Shown here in pieces: positions 9,080 to 17,521 of a stretch of DNA of 64,000 bases; within the stretch, counting starts at the first letter, position 1; each line of letters begins with the position of its first letter. The translations under genes were made by a program, and so were the position numbers. Below the pieces are notes generated by a model. That model worked only from the letters and a program-made list of their open reading frames with translations. It did no database searches and was not told where the DNA came from. Source of the DNA: Rhizobium sp. N324 (GTDB taxonomy: Bacteria > Pseudomonadota > Alphaproteobacteria > Rhizobiales > Rhizobiaceae); NCBI RefSeq assembly GCF_001664485.1, contig NZ_CP013630.1:3351001-3415000 (forward strand), written 5' to 3'.

Positions 9080-10096
9080 ATGCGTTACCCCTACGCGATC
9101 GACATGACGGAAACGGATGCGTTGAGAAAACTTTCGATATTGGCGATCCTTCTGGCCGCAGCCACCTTTCTTGCCGGTGCCCGCCTGCCCCCGCACGGCC
9201 CCTTACCCCAACCTCGACCGAATACCAGCGATACGACCAGCCCCACCCCGCTGCCCGATAAGGCCGAACCGCCGGCACCGGATGATGTGCCAGCACCTCA
9301 GCCAAAGCCTGATGTGAAGGAGCCGGAGACACCGGCGCCCGACCAGCCGTCGGCGCCCCAAACCGAACCGGCAAAACCCGAACGGCCAAAGCCCGAACCA
9401 ATAAAGCCCGCACCGGCAGAACCGATGCAGGGCCCGCCGCTGCCGCCGGGCAAAGGCCCACAGCCGCCGGCGGAAGACAACAAGCCGCCTGCCGAACAGA
9501 CACTCGAAGAGCAGCACCTGACGATCGAACCCGAAAGCGATGCCGAGCACGCCGAATGCACCGCCGCGCTCAAAGCCTTGGGCGTTGTCTTCAAGGACGC
9601 GCCGCGCATCGACGACGGCAACGGCTGCGGCATCGACAAGCCGATCGTCGTTTCCGAAGCCCTGCCCGGCATCACGCTGAAGCCGGAGGCGACGATCCGC
9701 TGCCCGGCCGCACTCGCCCTTGCCCGCTGGATGAAAGAGAGTGTTATTCCGGCAGCCACCGCCGCCCTGCCGGAGCAGGGCCGCCTCACGACTGTCAACC
9801 AGGCAACGTCCTATATGTGCCGCCTGCGCAACGGCGCCGGAACCGGCAAGATCTCTGAACATGCCCGCGGCAATGCCATCGATATTGCAAGTTTCCATTT
9901 CGAGAAAGGCGAAGATGTCGCCGTCCGCTCCCGCCGCGAGGACCCGACGCTGACCGGCGCCTTCCAGCGCACCGTCAGCGCCGCCGGCTGCCTCTTTTTC
10001 ACCACCGTCCTCGACCCGGAAAGTGACACCGCTCACGAAACCCATTTTCACCTCGACGTGATCGAGAGAAAGGGTGGCTATCGCTATTGCCACTGA
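9080..10096 (+). CDS. Extensin-like C-terminal domain protein, secreted or anchored
   Basis: About 338 residues: an N-terminal hydrophobic helix (LSILAILLAAATFLAG), a long Pro/Lys/Glu/Ala-rich linker with many P-x-P steps (roughly residues 45-160), and a C-terminal extensin-like domain that contains conserved cysteines and the segment ISEHARGNAIDI plus HFHLDVIERKGGYRYC. That domain is related to D-Ala-D-Ala-carboxypeptidase-like metallopeptidases, so a cell-wall role is plausible but unproven. The start could instead be the ATG eight codons later; neither has a strong ribosome binding site. Confidence 0.85.
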   Translation: MRYPYAIDMTETDALRKLSILAILLAAATFLAGARLPPHGPLPQPRPNTSDTTSPTPLPDKAEPPAPDDVPAPQPKPDVKEPETPAPDQPSAPQTEPAKPERPKPEPIKPAPAEPMQGPPLPPGKGPQPPAEDNKPPAEQTLEEQHLTIEPESDAEHAECTAALKALGVVFKDAPRIDDGNGCGIDKPIVVSEALPGITLKPEATIRCPAALALARWMKESVIPAATAALPEQGRLTTVNQATSYMCRLRNGAGTGKISEHARGNAIDIASFHFEKGEDVAVRSRREDPTLTGAFQRTVSAAGCLFFTTVLDPESDTAHETHFHLDVIERKGGYRYCH

Positions 10097-10181
10097 TCAT
10101 TCAGCGGCTGCGATTCTCGCTTGAATCGTGCAGCGAAATAACCAGATAGAAGCTGCAAATGGGTGGAGGGATCAGCGGCAA

Positions 10182-10409
10182 ATGAAGATCATAGCGAACG
10201 TCATCGCGGTTCTCCTGATCGTCGCTGTCGGCTTTATCTTTACCGGTGAATTGCATTGGGGCTTTGCCATCGGAATGCTGTTTCTCGGGGCGCTGCAAAG
10301 CCTTTTCATCTGGCTGTTCATCGATCCGGACTTTGAAAAGCGCCGCGAGCGCCGCCTGCTCGAGCGCTTTGGCAAACCGTCGCCGGATCAGAACAAGCCT
10401 TCGATGTAA
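10182..10409 (+). CDS. Small two-helix membrane protein
   Basis: 75 residues with two hydrophobic segments ([18 protein letters not shown] and [20 protein letters not shown]) and a basic C-terminal tail ([18 protein letters not shown]). No known domain recognised. The start MKIIANV places the first helix at the N-terminus; an upstream in-frame ATG adds 18 polar residues. The last 22 bases overlap the 3' end of the convergent fhs gene, so the two transcripts must overlap. Confidence 0.65.
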   Translation: MKIIANVIAVLLIVAVGFIFTGELHWGFAIGMLFLGALQSLFIWLFIDPDFEKRRERRLLERFGKPSPDQNKPSM

Positions 10410-12067
10410 CCCTGGTCGTTCAGGAAAATCCGCTCCGCCGACGGCGATTTCGGCAGGCCGGGCATTGTCATGATCTCGCCGGTGATGGCGACGACGAAGC
10501 CAGCTCCCGCCGAAAGCCGCACCTCGCGCACGGTGACGATGTGGCCTTCCGGCGCACCGCGCAGGTTCGGATCGGTGGAGAAGGAATATTGCGTCTTCGC
10601 CATGCAGACCGGCAGCTTGCCATAGCCCTGCTCCTCCCATGTCTGCAACTGGTCGCGCACCGCCTTGTCGGCCGTCACCTCGCCGGCATGGTAGATCTTC
10701 GAGGCAACGATTTCGATCTTCTCGAACAGCGAAATGTCGTCGCCATAAAGCGGCTGGAATTTCGCCTGACCGGATTCGGCCAGTTCCACCACCTTGTGCG
10801 CCAGTTCCTCGATGCCGGCCGAACCCAGCGCCCAGTGGCGGCAGAGGATCGCCTCGGCACCGAGCCGGGAGACGAATTCCTTCACCGCCGCGATCTCGGC
10901 GTCGGTATCGGAGACGAAATGGTTGATCGCCACCACGACCGGCACCCCGAACCGGCGCACATTGGCGACGTGGCGGCCAAGATTGGCACAGCCCTTCTTC
11001 AGCGTCGCGACATCCTCCGTGCCGAGATCTTCCTTCTTCACACCGCCATTCATCTTCAGCGCCCGGACGGTTGCGACGATGACCGCTGCATCCGGCTTCA
11101 GCCCGGCCTTGCGGCACTTGATGTCGAAGAATTTCTCGGCGCCGAGATCGGCCCCGAAACCCGCTTCCGTCACCACATAGTCACCAAGCTTCAGCGCCGT
11201 CTTCGTCGCCGTCACCGAATTGCAGCCATGGGCGATGTTGGCGAAAGGACCGCCATGCACGAAGGCCGGGTTATTCTCCAGCGTCTGCACGAGATTCGGC
11301 TGCATCGCATCTTTCAGGAGCACTGCCATGGCGCCGTCGGCTTTCAGGTCGCGCGCATGCACCGGCGTCCTGTCGAAGCGATAGCCGACGATGATATCGC
11401 CGAGCCGCCGCTCCAGATCCTTGAGATCGGTGGCAAGGCAGAGGATCGCCATCACCTCGGAGGCGACGGTGATGTCGAACCCGCCCTGGCGCGGGAAACC
11501 GTTGGCAACGCCGCCGAGCGAGGACACCATGCTCCTGAGCGCCCGGTCGTTCATATCCATGACCCGCCGCCAGGTGATGCGGCGAATGTCGATATTCTCT
11601 TCGTTGCCCCAGTAGATGTGATTGTCGATCATCGCCGCCAAGAGATTGTGCGCCGAGGTGATCGCATGGAAATCGCCGGTGAAATGCAGGTTGATGTCTT
11701 CCATCGGCACGACCTGCGCATAACCGCCACCGGCCGCACCGCCCTTGACGCCGAAGCAGGGGCCGAGAGAAGCCTCGCGGATGCAGACGATGGCTTTCTT
11801 GCCGATCCGGTTCAGCCCGTCGCCGAGCCCGACGGTGGTTGTCGTCTTGCCCTCGCCCGCCGGCGTCGGATTGATCGCGGTGACGAGGATCAGCCTGCCG
11901 TCCCTCTTGCCCGTTTGCCCGGCAATGAACTCGGCACTGACCTTTGCCTTGTCGTGACCGTAGGGAACGAGATGCTCGACCGAGATGCCGAGCTTCGCCC
12001 CGATTTCGAAGATCGGCTTCTTGGCCGCAGCACGCGCGATTTCGATATCGGTTTTGATCGATGGCAT
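10388..12067 (-). CDS. fhs: Formate-tetrahydrofolate ligase
   Basis: Cytoplasmic one-carbon enzyme making 10-formyl-tetrahydrofolate from formate, THF and ATP. 559 residues, the normal monomer length. The P-loop-like nucleotide motif [18 protein letters not shown] is near residues 68-85, followed by [23 protein letters not shown], a family hallmark, and the C-terminal [18 protein letters not shown]. Monocistronic by context: divergent from the YqhA-like gene and convergent with a small membrane-protein gene. Confidence 0.97.
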   Translation of the reverse strand: MPSIKTDIEIARAAAKKPIFEIGAKLGISVEHLVPYGHDKAKVSAEFIAGQTGKRDGRLILVTAINPTPAGEGKTTTTVGLGDGLNRIGKKAIVCIREASLGPCFGVKGGAAGGGYAQVVPMEDINLHFTGDFHAITSAHNLLAAMIDNHIYWGNEENIDIRRITWRRVMDMNDRALRSMVSSLGGVANGFPRQGGFDITVASEVMAILCLATDLKDLERRLGDIIVGYRFDRTPVHARDLKADGAMAVLLKDAMQPNLVQTLENNPAFVHGGPFANIAHGCNSVTATKTALKLGDYVVTEAGFGADLGAEKFFDIKCRKAGLKPDAAVIVATVRALKMNGGVKKEDLGTEDVATLKKGCANLGRHVANVRRFGVPVVVAINHFVSDTDAEIAAVKEFVSRLGAEAILCRHWALGSAGIEELAHKVVELAESGQAKFQPLYGDDISLFEKIEIVASKIYHAGEVTADKAVRDQLQTWEEQGYGKLPVCMAKTQYSFSTDPNLRGAPEGHIVTVREVRLSAGAGFVVAITGEIMTMPGLPKSPSAERIFLNDQGYIEGLF

Positions 12068-12227
12068 GGATGTTCCCCGTCCCGGCCTTCCGCAGGCGCG
12101 GAGGCGTTTGCTCTCTCTTCATCGGGATAGCGAAATATCGACGAGGTGTGAATAGCGCTGCGCCTTGCGGTCGCCACGCCCGACGTTTAAGTGGCGATCA
12201 ACGATCGCGGTTTCTGAAAGTGAAGAT

Positions 12228-12758
12228 ATGAAAGCACTGGAACTCATCATCGAGCGCATTATCCTGTCGAGCCGCTGGATCCTCGTCGCCTTCTATATCG
12301 GCCTGGTCGCAGCGCTCGCCGTCTATGCGGTTTCCTTCGGCTACAAGCTGCTGAAGATCGCCGCCGGCGTCTTCGCCCTCGACGAGGCGGAGATGATCCT
12401 TGCCATGCTCAGCCTGATCGATGCGGCCCTCGTCGCGAGCCTGATCGTCATGGTGATGATCTCGGGTTATGAAAATTTCGTCAGCCGCTTCGATGAAGCC
12501 AGTGAAGCCGACAACGAAGTCTCCTTCCTCGGCAAGCTCGATTCAGGCAGCCTGAAAATCAAGGTCGCCTCCTCGATCGTCGCCATCTCCTCCATCCACT
12601 TGCTGCAGGTCTTCCTCAACGCCGACAAATATGCGGACGGCAAGATCATGTGGCTGACCTTCATGCACCTCGCCTTCGTCGCCTCCGCCGTCATGCTCGG
12701 CTTCCTGGAAAAGCTGATGAGCGCGACGTCGAAGAATGACTTGAAGGATAAGAGTTAG
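12228..12758 (+). CDS. YqhA / UPF0114 family inner-membrane protein
   Basis: 176 residues with an N-terminal amphipathic stretch MKALELIIERIILSSRW and four hydrophobic segments, arranged as in the UPF0114 (YqhA) family: SGYENFVSRFD after the second helix is a family mark. Function in the family is not established. Start chosen at MKALEL, which matches the family N-terminus; the open frame extends 21 codons further upstream without support. Confidence 0.88.
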   Translation: MKALELIIERIILSSRWILVAFYIGLVAALAVYAVSFGYKLLKIAAGVFALDEAEMILAMLSLIDAALVASLIVMVMISGYENFVSRFDEASEADNEVSFLGKLDSGSLKIKVASSIVAISSIHLLQVFLNADKYADGKIMWLTFMHLAFVASAVMLGFLEKLMSATSKNDLKDKS

Positions 12759-12820
12759 AGAATGGAAGAGCGGCGCCTCGAAAGCGGGACCGCCGAATTG
12801 CTCTCCTCCGCATGCTGATA

Positions 12821-14443
12821 TCAATTTAGCGAAGCGGCAGTAGGAGCGATCCCTGCCTTAGCTTTTTTCGGGCACCGGAGACTTTCCTTGGCGTCGGGTC
12901 CGCACAGGCGAGAACCGGGTTCGTCACCATAAGGGATGATACCATTGATGATGCCGAGCTCGAGCGCCTGAGAACGAGGTATGGTCTTTTGCTCGATCGA
13001 TGCCGCACGTACCATCGTCTCGAATGTCCCGGCATTGACTCCCATCTCGTCGACATAGGCGAAGAATTTCGTCTCTTTAGCCGTCGTGGGTCTGACGAGG
13101 CCGATATCGGAATATCCGACAAGGCGTGGCGTTCCGCTCATCAAGACGAGAGTACAGGTCGAAAGGCAGTATGCACCGCCAGCGGAGACCTCGCCCTTGG
13201 TCGGCCCGCTTTTGGCCATGCTCGCCTTGCAACGCGGATCCAGCGTCGGACAGTTCGGCAACCGCGTTCTGCCAATCGAGGTCTCCAGGCCAGCAGCCCG
13301 GATCATACGCCCCATGGCGAAAGCCGCATCCATGTCCCCGCCATTGGACTGAAGGACGACCGGCAGCTTTCTTTCGCGAAGCATTTTCAAGATCGCCTTC
13401 AGCCGAGCCGGGGTCTCCGCCGTAATGTCTCCTTCCGCAGAAATCCACTGCGTGCACTCGTCCTGGCAATTGCCGTCATACATCAGCAGAAAATCCATTG
13501 GCCGACTTTCCGGCGGAGTCTGGCTGGCGACCGCTGCCGCGTCCTGCGCGGGCGCTTCGGCCGCCGGACGGCGGTGACAAACAGCCTCAGCCGCCGCATC
13601 CAACGCGCAAAGCGGCATGCCGGGCCATTCATTATACGCCAGCACGTCGGTTGCGAGACCCATTCGAAGGGCGTCTTCGGGCGGTACGACGTTGATTTTG
13701 TCAGGCGTGGCACTCATCATCACACCGATCAGATCGGCGCTGACGCCCATTTCTTTTAGATAGGCTGCGAGCGCAGCGGCTGCCTTCTTTCCCAACTTGG
13801 TCGAACTGCTTTGCCCCGCTGATTTGCGTCCAACCTCCTTGCGGGAGATTTCCGTCTTCTTGCCGTTCACGATCTTGTATTCGATGCGGTAGGAAACGCG
13901 CACCTTGCTATAGATGGTGGTGATCTGGTGGACGCCGATGAACGCCCATTGCGGCGCCGCACGCACGGTTCCGCCGGCGAACACCAGCGGACAAGCGGAA
14001 AAGCAGTATGCACCATAGGAATAGGTGTCACCAAGCGAGGCCCCGTCCTTTGCCACAGCAGCATCGCAACGCATGTCTTCCGCCGGGCAATCCTTCAACC
14101 GGGTGCCGCCGACCGCTGTTTCCAGTCCGGCCTTGCGGATCATTCGGCCCATTGCATAGGCCGCATCGACTTCGCCACCCTCCGAAAGCAGGACAATCGG
14201 CAATTTCCGGTCGCCGATCTTCTTCAGAATTTTGCGGAGCTGAGCCGGGGTATCGGAGGTTATCCGTCCCTCCGCCGATATCCATTCCGGACAGTCTTCC
14301 ATGCACAGCAGACTGCGCACGAGGATGAAGCGCATCGGCGGCTGCCCCGCCTGCTTCTTCTGCCCGCCGGCCTGCGAGGTTGCCGCTCCGATCGGCAGGG
14401 TCAGGAATAATAAAGAAAGTAATAGGGGAAACAGGGATTTCAT
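12821..14443 (-). CDS. Secreted protein with two tandem ClpP/crotonase-like domains
   Basis: 540 residues with a signal peptide (MKSLFPLLLSLLFLTLPIGA). The rest is an internal duplication: repeat 1 (about residues 40-290) and repeat 2 (about 310-520) share WISAEG-I-(S/A)-(D/E)TPA, LP-(I/V)-VL-S-GG-(E/M)-DAA-AMGRMIR-AGLET, and a cysteine-framed block, YCFSACPLVFAGG in repeat 1 and YCLSTCTLVLMSG in repeat 2. The GG...A-MGR and C-S-x-C blocks resemble periplasmic ClpP-like proteins (COG3904 type), whose serine sits in the latter block. Start at this ATG gives a clean signal peptide; a GTG eight codons earlier is less likely. Substrate unknown. Confidence 0.75.
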   Translation of the reverse strand: MKSLFPLLLSLLFLTLPIGAATSQAGGQKKQAGQPPMRFILVRSLLCMEDCPEWISAEGRITSDTPAQLRKILKKIGDRKLPIVLLSEGGEVDAAYAMGRMIRKAGLETAVGGTRLKDCPAEDMRCDAAVAKDGASLGDTYSYGAYCFSACPLVFAGGTVRAAPQWAFIGVHQITTIYSKVRVSYRIEYKIVNGKKTEISRKEVGRKSAGQSSSTKLGKKAAAALAAYLKEMGVSADLIGVMMSATPDKINVVPPEDALRMGLATDVLAYNEWPGMPLCALDAAAEAVCHRRPAAEAPAQDAAAVASQTPPESRPMDFLLMYDGNCQDECTQWISAEGDITAETPARLKAILKMLRERKLPVVLQSNGGDMDAAFAMGRMIRAAGLETSIGRTRLPNCPTLDPRCKASMAKSGPTKGEVSAGGAYCLSTCTLVLMSGTPRLVGYSDIGLVRPTTAKETKFFAYVDEMGVNAGTFETMVRAASIEQKTIPRSQALELGIINGIIPYGDEPGSRLCGPDAKESLRCPKKAKAGIAPTAASLN

Positions 14444-14793
14444 GAAAAAAGAAATCGCAGAGCGCACGATTAAATTGCCTCAATTATACATGGCACGACG
14501 CTTAGCAATTGCATTGATCGCCAGCAAGCCGGTTTTCGACACTTGTTGCGCCAGCTCTTTCCAAGATGATTCTCTCCCTGCATCACCGCGCGACACCCAT
14601 GACTATGAGCATGAGGAAAATCGAAGATACCAAAACGCTATATCCGTAAGTCGATACTCAACTAAAGCGCGATCTCCCGTCAATAATTTTACACAATATG
14701 AGTAAATCGGCCGAGGTTAAGCCAATTGGGACTAGCATCCGGCCGCCTTTCCGTGTTTGATAGCGTTAACATTGGGACTGCCGGGGCGTATAA
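14444..14793. other. Intergenic region between ClpP-like gene and luxR-type gene
   Basis: About 350 bases, AT-richer than its surroundings, holding the divergent promoters of the two flanking genes. A 134-codon open frame begins inside the ClpP-like gene but has no recognisable protein character. I see no convincing operator, hairpin or RNA gene. Confidence 0.5.
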
Positions 14794-15519
14794 ATGTCTT
14801 ACATGACCACCTCTGAAAGACAGTCATTGCTTTCGGCAGAACTTGCCGCTGCCCGAACGCGCAGCCTGTTTGCCCAAGCGCTCGGCAGGGTCTCTGCCGC
14901 TTTCGGATTGTCGCATGCGACGCTGATGCACGCCCCATCCCCGGAAGACCTCCTGTTGAAACCCCTGCTGATCGAAAGTTCGCTTCCGGCCGCCTATATC
15001 AGGGAGTTCGACCGCGCCCACATGATGCGCGGCTGTCCTTTTGGCTTACGGCTGCGGGAATCCGCCGTCCCACCTGCCTGGCACCTCAACGACGCCGTCA
15101 ATGGTCAGGCCTTCCCGGCCGAACTGCGTGCACTGATGCTGCGCCATGCCATCCCGGCGGGCGTTGCCATGCCGACCATTACCGCCAATGGCCAGCGCCT
15201 GGTCTTCTGGTTCTGCGGCGAGCGCGCCGCGCTCAGCCAGAGCGAGGTCAATGAACTGGCAATGATCATTCTGCATGCGCTCGATGCATACAATGCAGTC
15301 AAGCGGAATGAGGAATGCGCGCATAACGTGCTATCGACCAGAGAGCTGGAAGTTGTGCGCTGGACTGCCCAGGGCAAGACCTCGATCGAAATCGGACAGA
15401 TCCTGGCGCTCTCGGACCATACGGTGAATGCCTATATGACGAATGCGATCAAAAAACTCGATTGCGTCAACCGCACCCAGCTGGTCGCCAAGGCCATTCG
15501 ATTGAAGCTGATCAACTGA
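14794..15519 (+). CDS. LuxR-family transcriptional regulator (orphan, autoinducer-domain type)
   Basis: 241 residues: an N-terminal ligand-binding-like domain (about 10-165) and a C-terminal LuxR helix-turn-helix (LSTRELEVVRWTAQGKTSIE, then HTVNAYMTNAIKKL, about 178-235), well conserved. In the N-terminal domain the usual Asp-Pro of homoserine-lactone receptors is replaced by Cys-Pro (MRGCPFG), while the later Trp (PPAWHL) is present, so classical lactone binding is doubtful. No luxI gene is in the window. A PAS-like gene follows 61 bases downstream and may be co-transcribed. Start uses ATG with a second Met three codons later. Confidence 0.85.
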   Translation: MSYMTTSERQSLLSAELAAARTRSLFAQALGRVSAAFGLSHATLMHAPSPEDLLLKPLLIESSLPAAYIREFDRAHMMRGCPFGLRLRESAVPPAWHLNDAVNGQAFPAELRALMLRHAIPAGVAMPTITANGQRLVFWFCGERAALSQSEVNELAMIILHALDAYNAVKRNEECAHNVLSTRELEVVRWTAQGKTSIEIGQILALSDHTVNAYMTNAIKKLDCVNRTQLVAKAIRLKLIN

Positions 15520-15545
15520 GTATCGGAAGAGAGTCAGGACGTCGT

Positions 15546-15577
15546 CCCGTGATCTGGGGGACCCGTGATCTGGGGGA
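15546..15577 (+). repeat. Tandem 16-bp direct repeat covering the ribosome binding site
   Basis: Two exact back-to-back copies of CCCGTGATCTGGGGGA, between the luxR-type gene and the PAS-like gene. The G-run of the second copy is the likely Shine-Dalgarno site of the GTG-started PAS-like gene; the first copy carries a duplicate GTG and G-run. Confidence 0.9.
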
Positions 15578-15580
15578 AAC

Positions 15581-16042
15581 GTGTCTCTTCGCTTCGAACA
15601 GCCCCTCATTGACAAGGTGGAGCAATCCCGAGCCCACATTGGCATCACCGATGCGGAAATCGTCCAGATGCTTGCGGCCTATCGCCTTTTCGGCTTCTGG
15701 CGGATCGACATCGAGACGGGACATTTCTTTGCAAGCGAGGATGTGCACACGATCTTCGACCTCCCCTACAGCGTCGGTCCCGTCAATCTGACCGAGTTGA
15801 TGTCGCGCATCCACGAGGATGACCGCGGCCTGGTCGCCCAGACCTTCGAAGAAGCGAGCCTTCACGGCGTCGGCTTCCATTTCGTATACCGCGTCGACAA
15901 CCGGCTTGGCGGCCACAAGCTGGTGCGCAGCGTCGGCCGCTTCCGGGACGGTGAAAGCGGCGGCGGCATCGTCGGCGTGACCTATGAGTTCGTCGAGAAA
16001 CTGCGCATCGTCGGCTTCGAGGACGATACGAGACCCCGCTGA
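15581..16042 (+). CDS. PAS-fold (PAS_3-like) single-domain protein
   Basis: 153 residues from a GTG start with GGGGGAA five bases upstream. Most of the protein is one PAS-like domain: GFWRIDIETGHFFASEDVH and RIHEDDRGLVAQTFEEA (about residues 38-95) and a sensor-type end segment. There is no kinase, GGDEF or HTH output domain, so it must act by binding a partner or ligand. The gene directly follows the orphan LuxR-type regulator and could supply or titrate its signal; this is inference from position only. Confidence 0.7.
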   Translation: MSLRFEQPLIDKVEQSRAHIGITDAEIVQMLAAYRLFGFWRIDIETGHFFASEDVHTIFDLPYSVGPVNLTELMSRIHEDDRGLVAQTFEEASLHGVGFHFVYRVDNRLGGHKLVRSVGRFRDGESGGGIVGVTYEFVEKLRIVGFEDDTRPR

Positions 16043-16057
16043 CTCCACGGGGTCTAA

Positions 16058-16159
16058 GACATGTCGCGCACAAGTGTGCAGCGGTTCTGCGGCAACGACA
16101 TGCGCAAAAAGGAGCTAAAGCGCGAGGAGCGAATCTGGATGATCGCGACGCGCTTTAGC
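16058..16159. repeat. Rhizobial intergenic mosaic element, copy A
   Basis: Contains AAGTGTGCAGCGGTT, ACGACATGC and GCTAAAGCGC / GCGCTTTAGC blocks also found near 47.1 kb, with partial versions near 18.6 and 42.9 kb. The terminal GCTTTAGC supplies the TAA stop codon of the DUF2333 gene on the minus strand. Similar sequences are widespread between rhizobial genes. Confidence 0.8.
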
Positions 16160-17285
16160 GGTCGAGCACCGAGCGGATCTCCACAATATTCGAGCGCACC
16201 CTGAGAATATAGAAGCCCATGGTGGCGAGATGGCTCGGCATGATCCAGCCGTCCTCGCGTCCGTTCGAGATGATCGCCGGCTGGATGCGCAATGCCGCCT
16301 GAAACTGCCGCATCGTGCTGCCCCAGACCGCGCCGAGATTGCGCTCCTGCACCACCTGCGAGAAATCCGCCTGCGCGGCGGCAAGGATGGCGTAATAGGC
16401 GTAGAGCTGGCCGTAGGCGAACCAGAACCGGTCGTCGGCACGCGTATCGAACCAGCCGCGATTGTGATTTTCCGAGCGCTCGGCGAGCATGTCGGACGTG
16501 CCTCCGAGATCGTTGGCAATCCGGTCGATGAACTGCATGAGGTTGTCGGCGCGGCCGTCGAAAATCACATTGCACGCGGAAAGATCGGTGTTGAACTTGC
16601 GCAGGCTGCCGATCGCCGCGCGGTAATAAGAGGGCGTCGGCGTCTTCGGCCCGAAGGGATTGAGCCCGAAATACCAGCTATGTTCGTCGAACTGCAGGTT
16701 GCCGCGGGCACTTTGCAGATCGTTGTTGATACCAGAGGTGCCGCGCACGCGCCCCAGCGTATCGACTAGCTCCGCCGACGTCCGCCGGACCGCCTGGTTG
16801 ATGCCGCGCTGGAACGACGCCTTGTTGTCGAGGAAGGGCGTGTGATCCCAGTCGATGCCGAAAAAGCCCATTTTATAGAGCAGCATGGAGGATATCCATG
16901 CGTTCTGGTTGACGTTGAAGTCGGTCAGGTCAGCCGTCACGTCGACGATCGCCGAACGCTGGCAGCTCTTGCCCGCCGTAGCGTTGCTTCCCTCGGCGAC
17001 CGGTACTTCCTGGCCGGCGGCAACCTTGCGCTCGGAAAGCCGGTATTGGTCGACAAAGGCGGTGTTGAAATTCGACCAGACCTGCGTCTGCCAGAAGAAA
17101 TAGCCGTAGAGCACGACGAAGAGCGCCACGAGCGCGATGACCGGCAGTCGGATCATCCAGCTCCGGCGCTGATACCAGCCATGCGCGGCAAGAAAGGGCC
17201 AGAAGGCCCAGGCGGAAAACAGGCGGGCCCAGCGACCGATCGTCCGGCCGATCAGCCTGAAAAAACCGGCTATCCGGTCAAGCAT
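16155..17285 (-). CDS. DUF2333 family membrane-anchored protein
   Basis: 376 residues with one strong membrane segment (LPVIALVALFVVLYGYFF, about 48-65) and a long C-terminal domain outside the cytoplasm or facing it; family role unknown. Conserved-looking blocks include QNAWISSMLLYKMGFFGIDW and WFAYGQLYAYYAILAAA. It is a DUF2333 member by overall layout. Its last codon reads into the neighbouring mosaic repeat, which provides the stop. A two-palindrome element lies just upstream of its start. Confidence 0.82.
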   Translation of the reverse strand: MLDRIAGFFRLIGRTIGRWARLFSAWAFWPFLAAHGWYQRRSWMIRLPVIALVALFVVLYGYFFWQTQVWSNFNTAFVDQYRLSERKVAAGQEVPVAEGSNATAGKSCQRSAIVDVTADLTDFNVNQNAWISSMLLYKMGFFGIDWDHTPFLDNKASFQRGINQAVRRTSAELVDTLGRVRGTSGINNDLQSARGNLQFDEHSWYFGLNPFGPKTPTPSYYRAAIGSLRKFNTDLSACNVIFDGRADNLMQFIDRIANDLGGTSDMLAERSENHNRGWFDTRADDRFWFAYGQLYAYYAILAAAQADFSQVVQERNLGAVWGSTMRQFQAALRIQPAIISNGREDGWIMPSHLATMGFYILRVRSNIVEIRSVLDR

Positions 17286-17314
17286 CGTCGTCTCCTGTCA
17301 GGCGAGGCGAACAC

Positions 17315-17414
17315 TACAGCGCCGCGCGTCTTTTCAGACGCGCTAAGGGCGCTGTAACACTTTCAATTACTGCAGAATTCCTTAAATCGATTCCGATTTA
17401 AGGAATTCTGCAGT
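17315..17414. repeat. RIME-like element made of two large palindromes
   Basis: Palindrome 1 has outer arms TACAGCG/CGCTGTA and inner arms GCGCGTCT/AGACGCGC. Palindrome 2 has perfect 21-base arms (17369-17389 and 17394-17414) with a 4-base loop. About 100 bases with two large palindromes fits the published description of RIME elements in rhizobia. It sits upstream of the DUF2333 gene. Confidence 0.75.
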
Positions 17415-17521
17415 GGGACATTGAATACCCACATATGCGCTCGACGAGCAGAGCACAACACGAGCCCTTCGATTTTTCGGATCGAAGGCATCGCCGCGCA
17501 TCGCGAACCAGGCCCCGCAGG

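Noticed and set aside
10541..12130. 529-codon plus-strand open frame
   Set aside because: Antisense of fhs; no recognisable protein features.
14301..14705. 134-codon plus-strand frame over the start of the ClpP-like gene
   Set aside because: Mostly antisense of a gene with a clear signal peptide; the rest is AT-rich promoter sequence.
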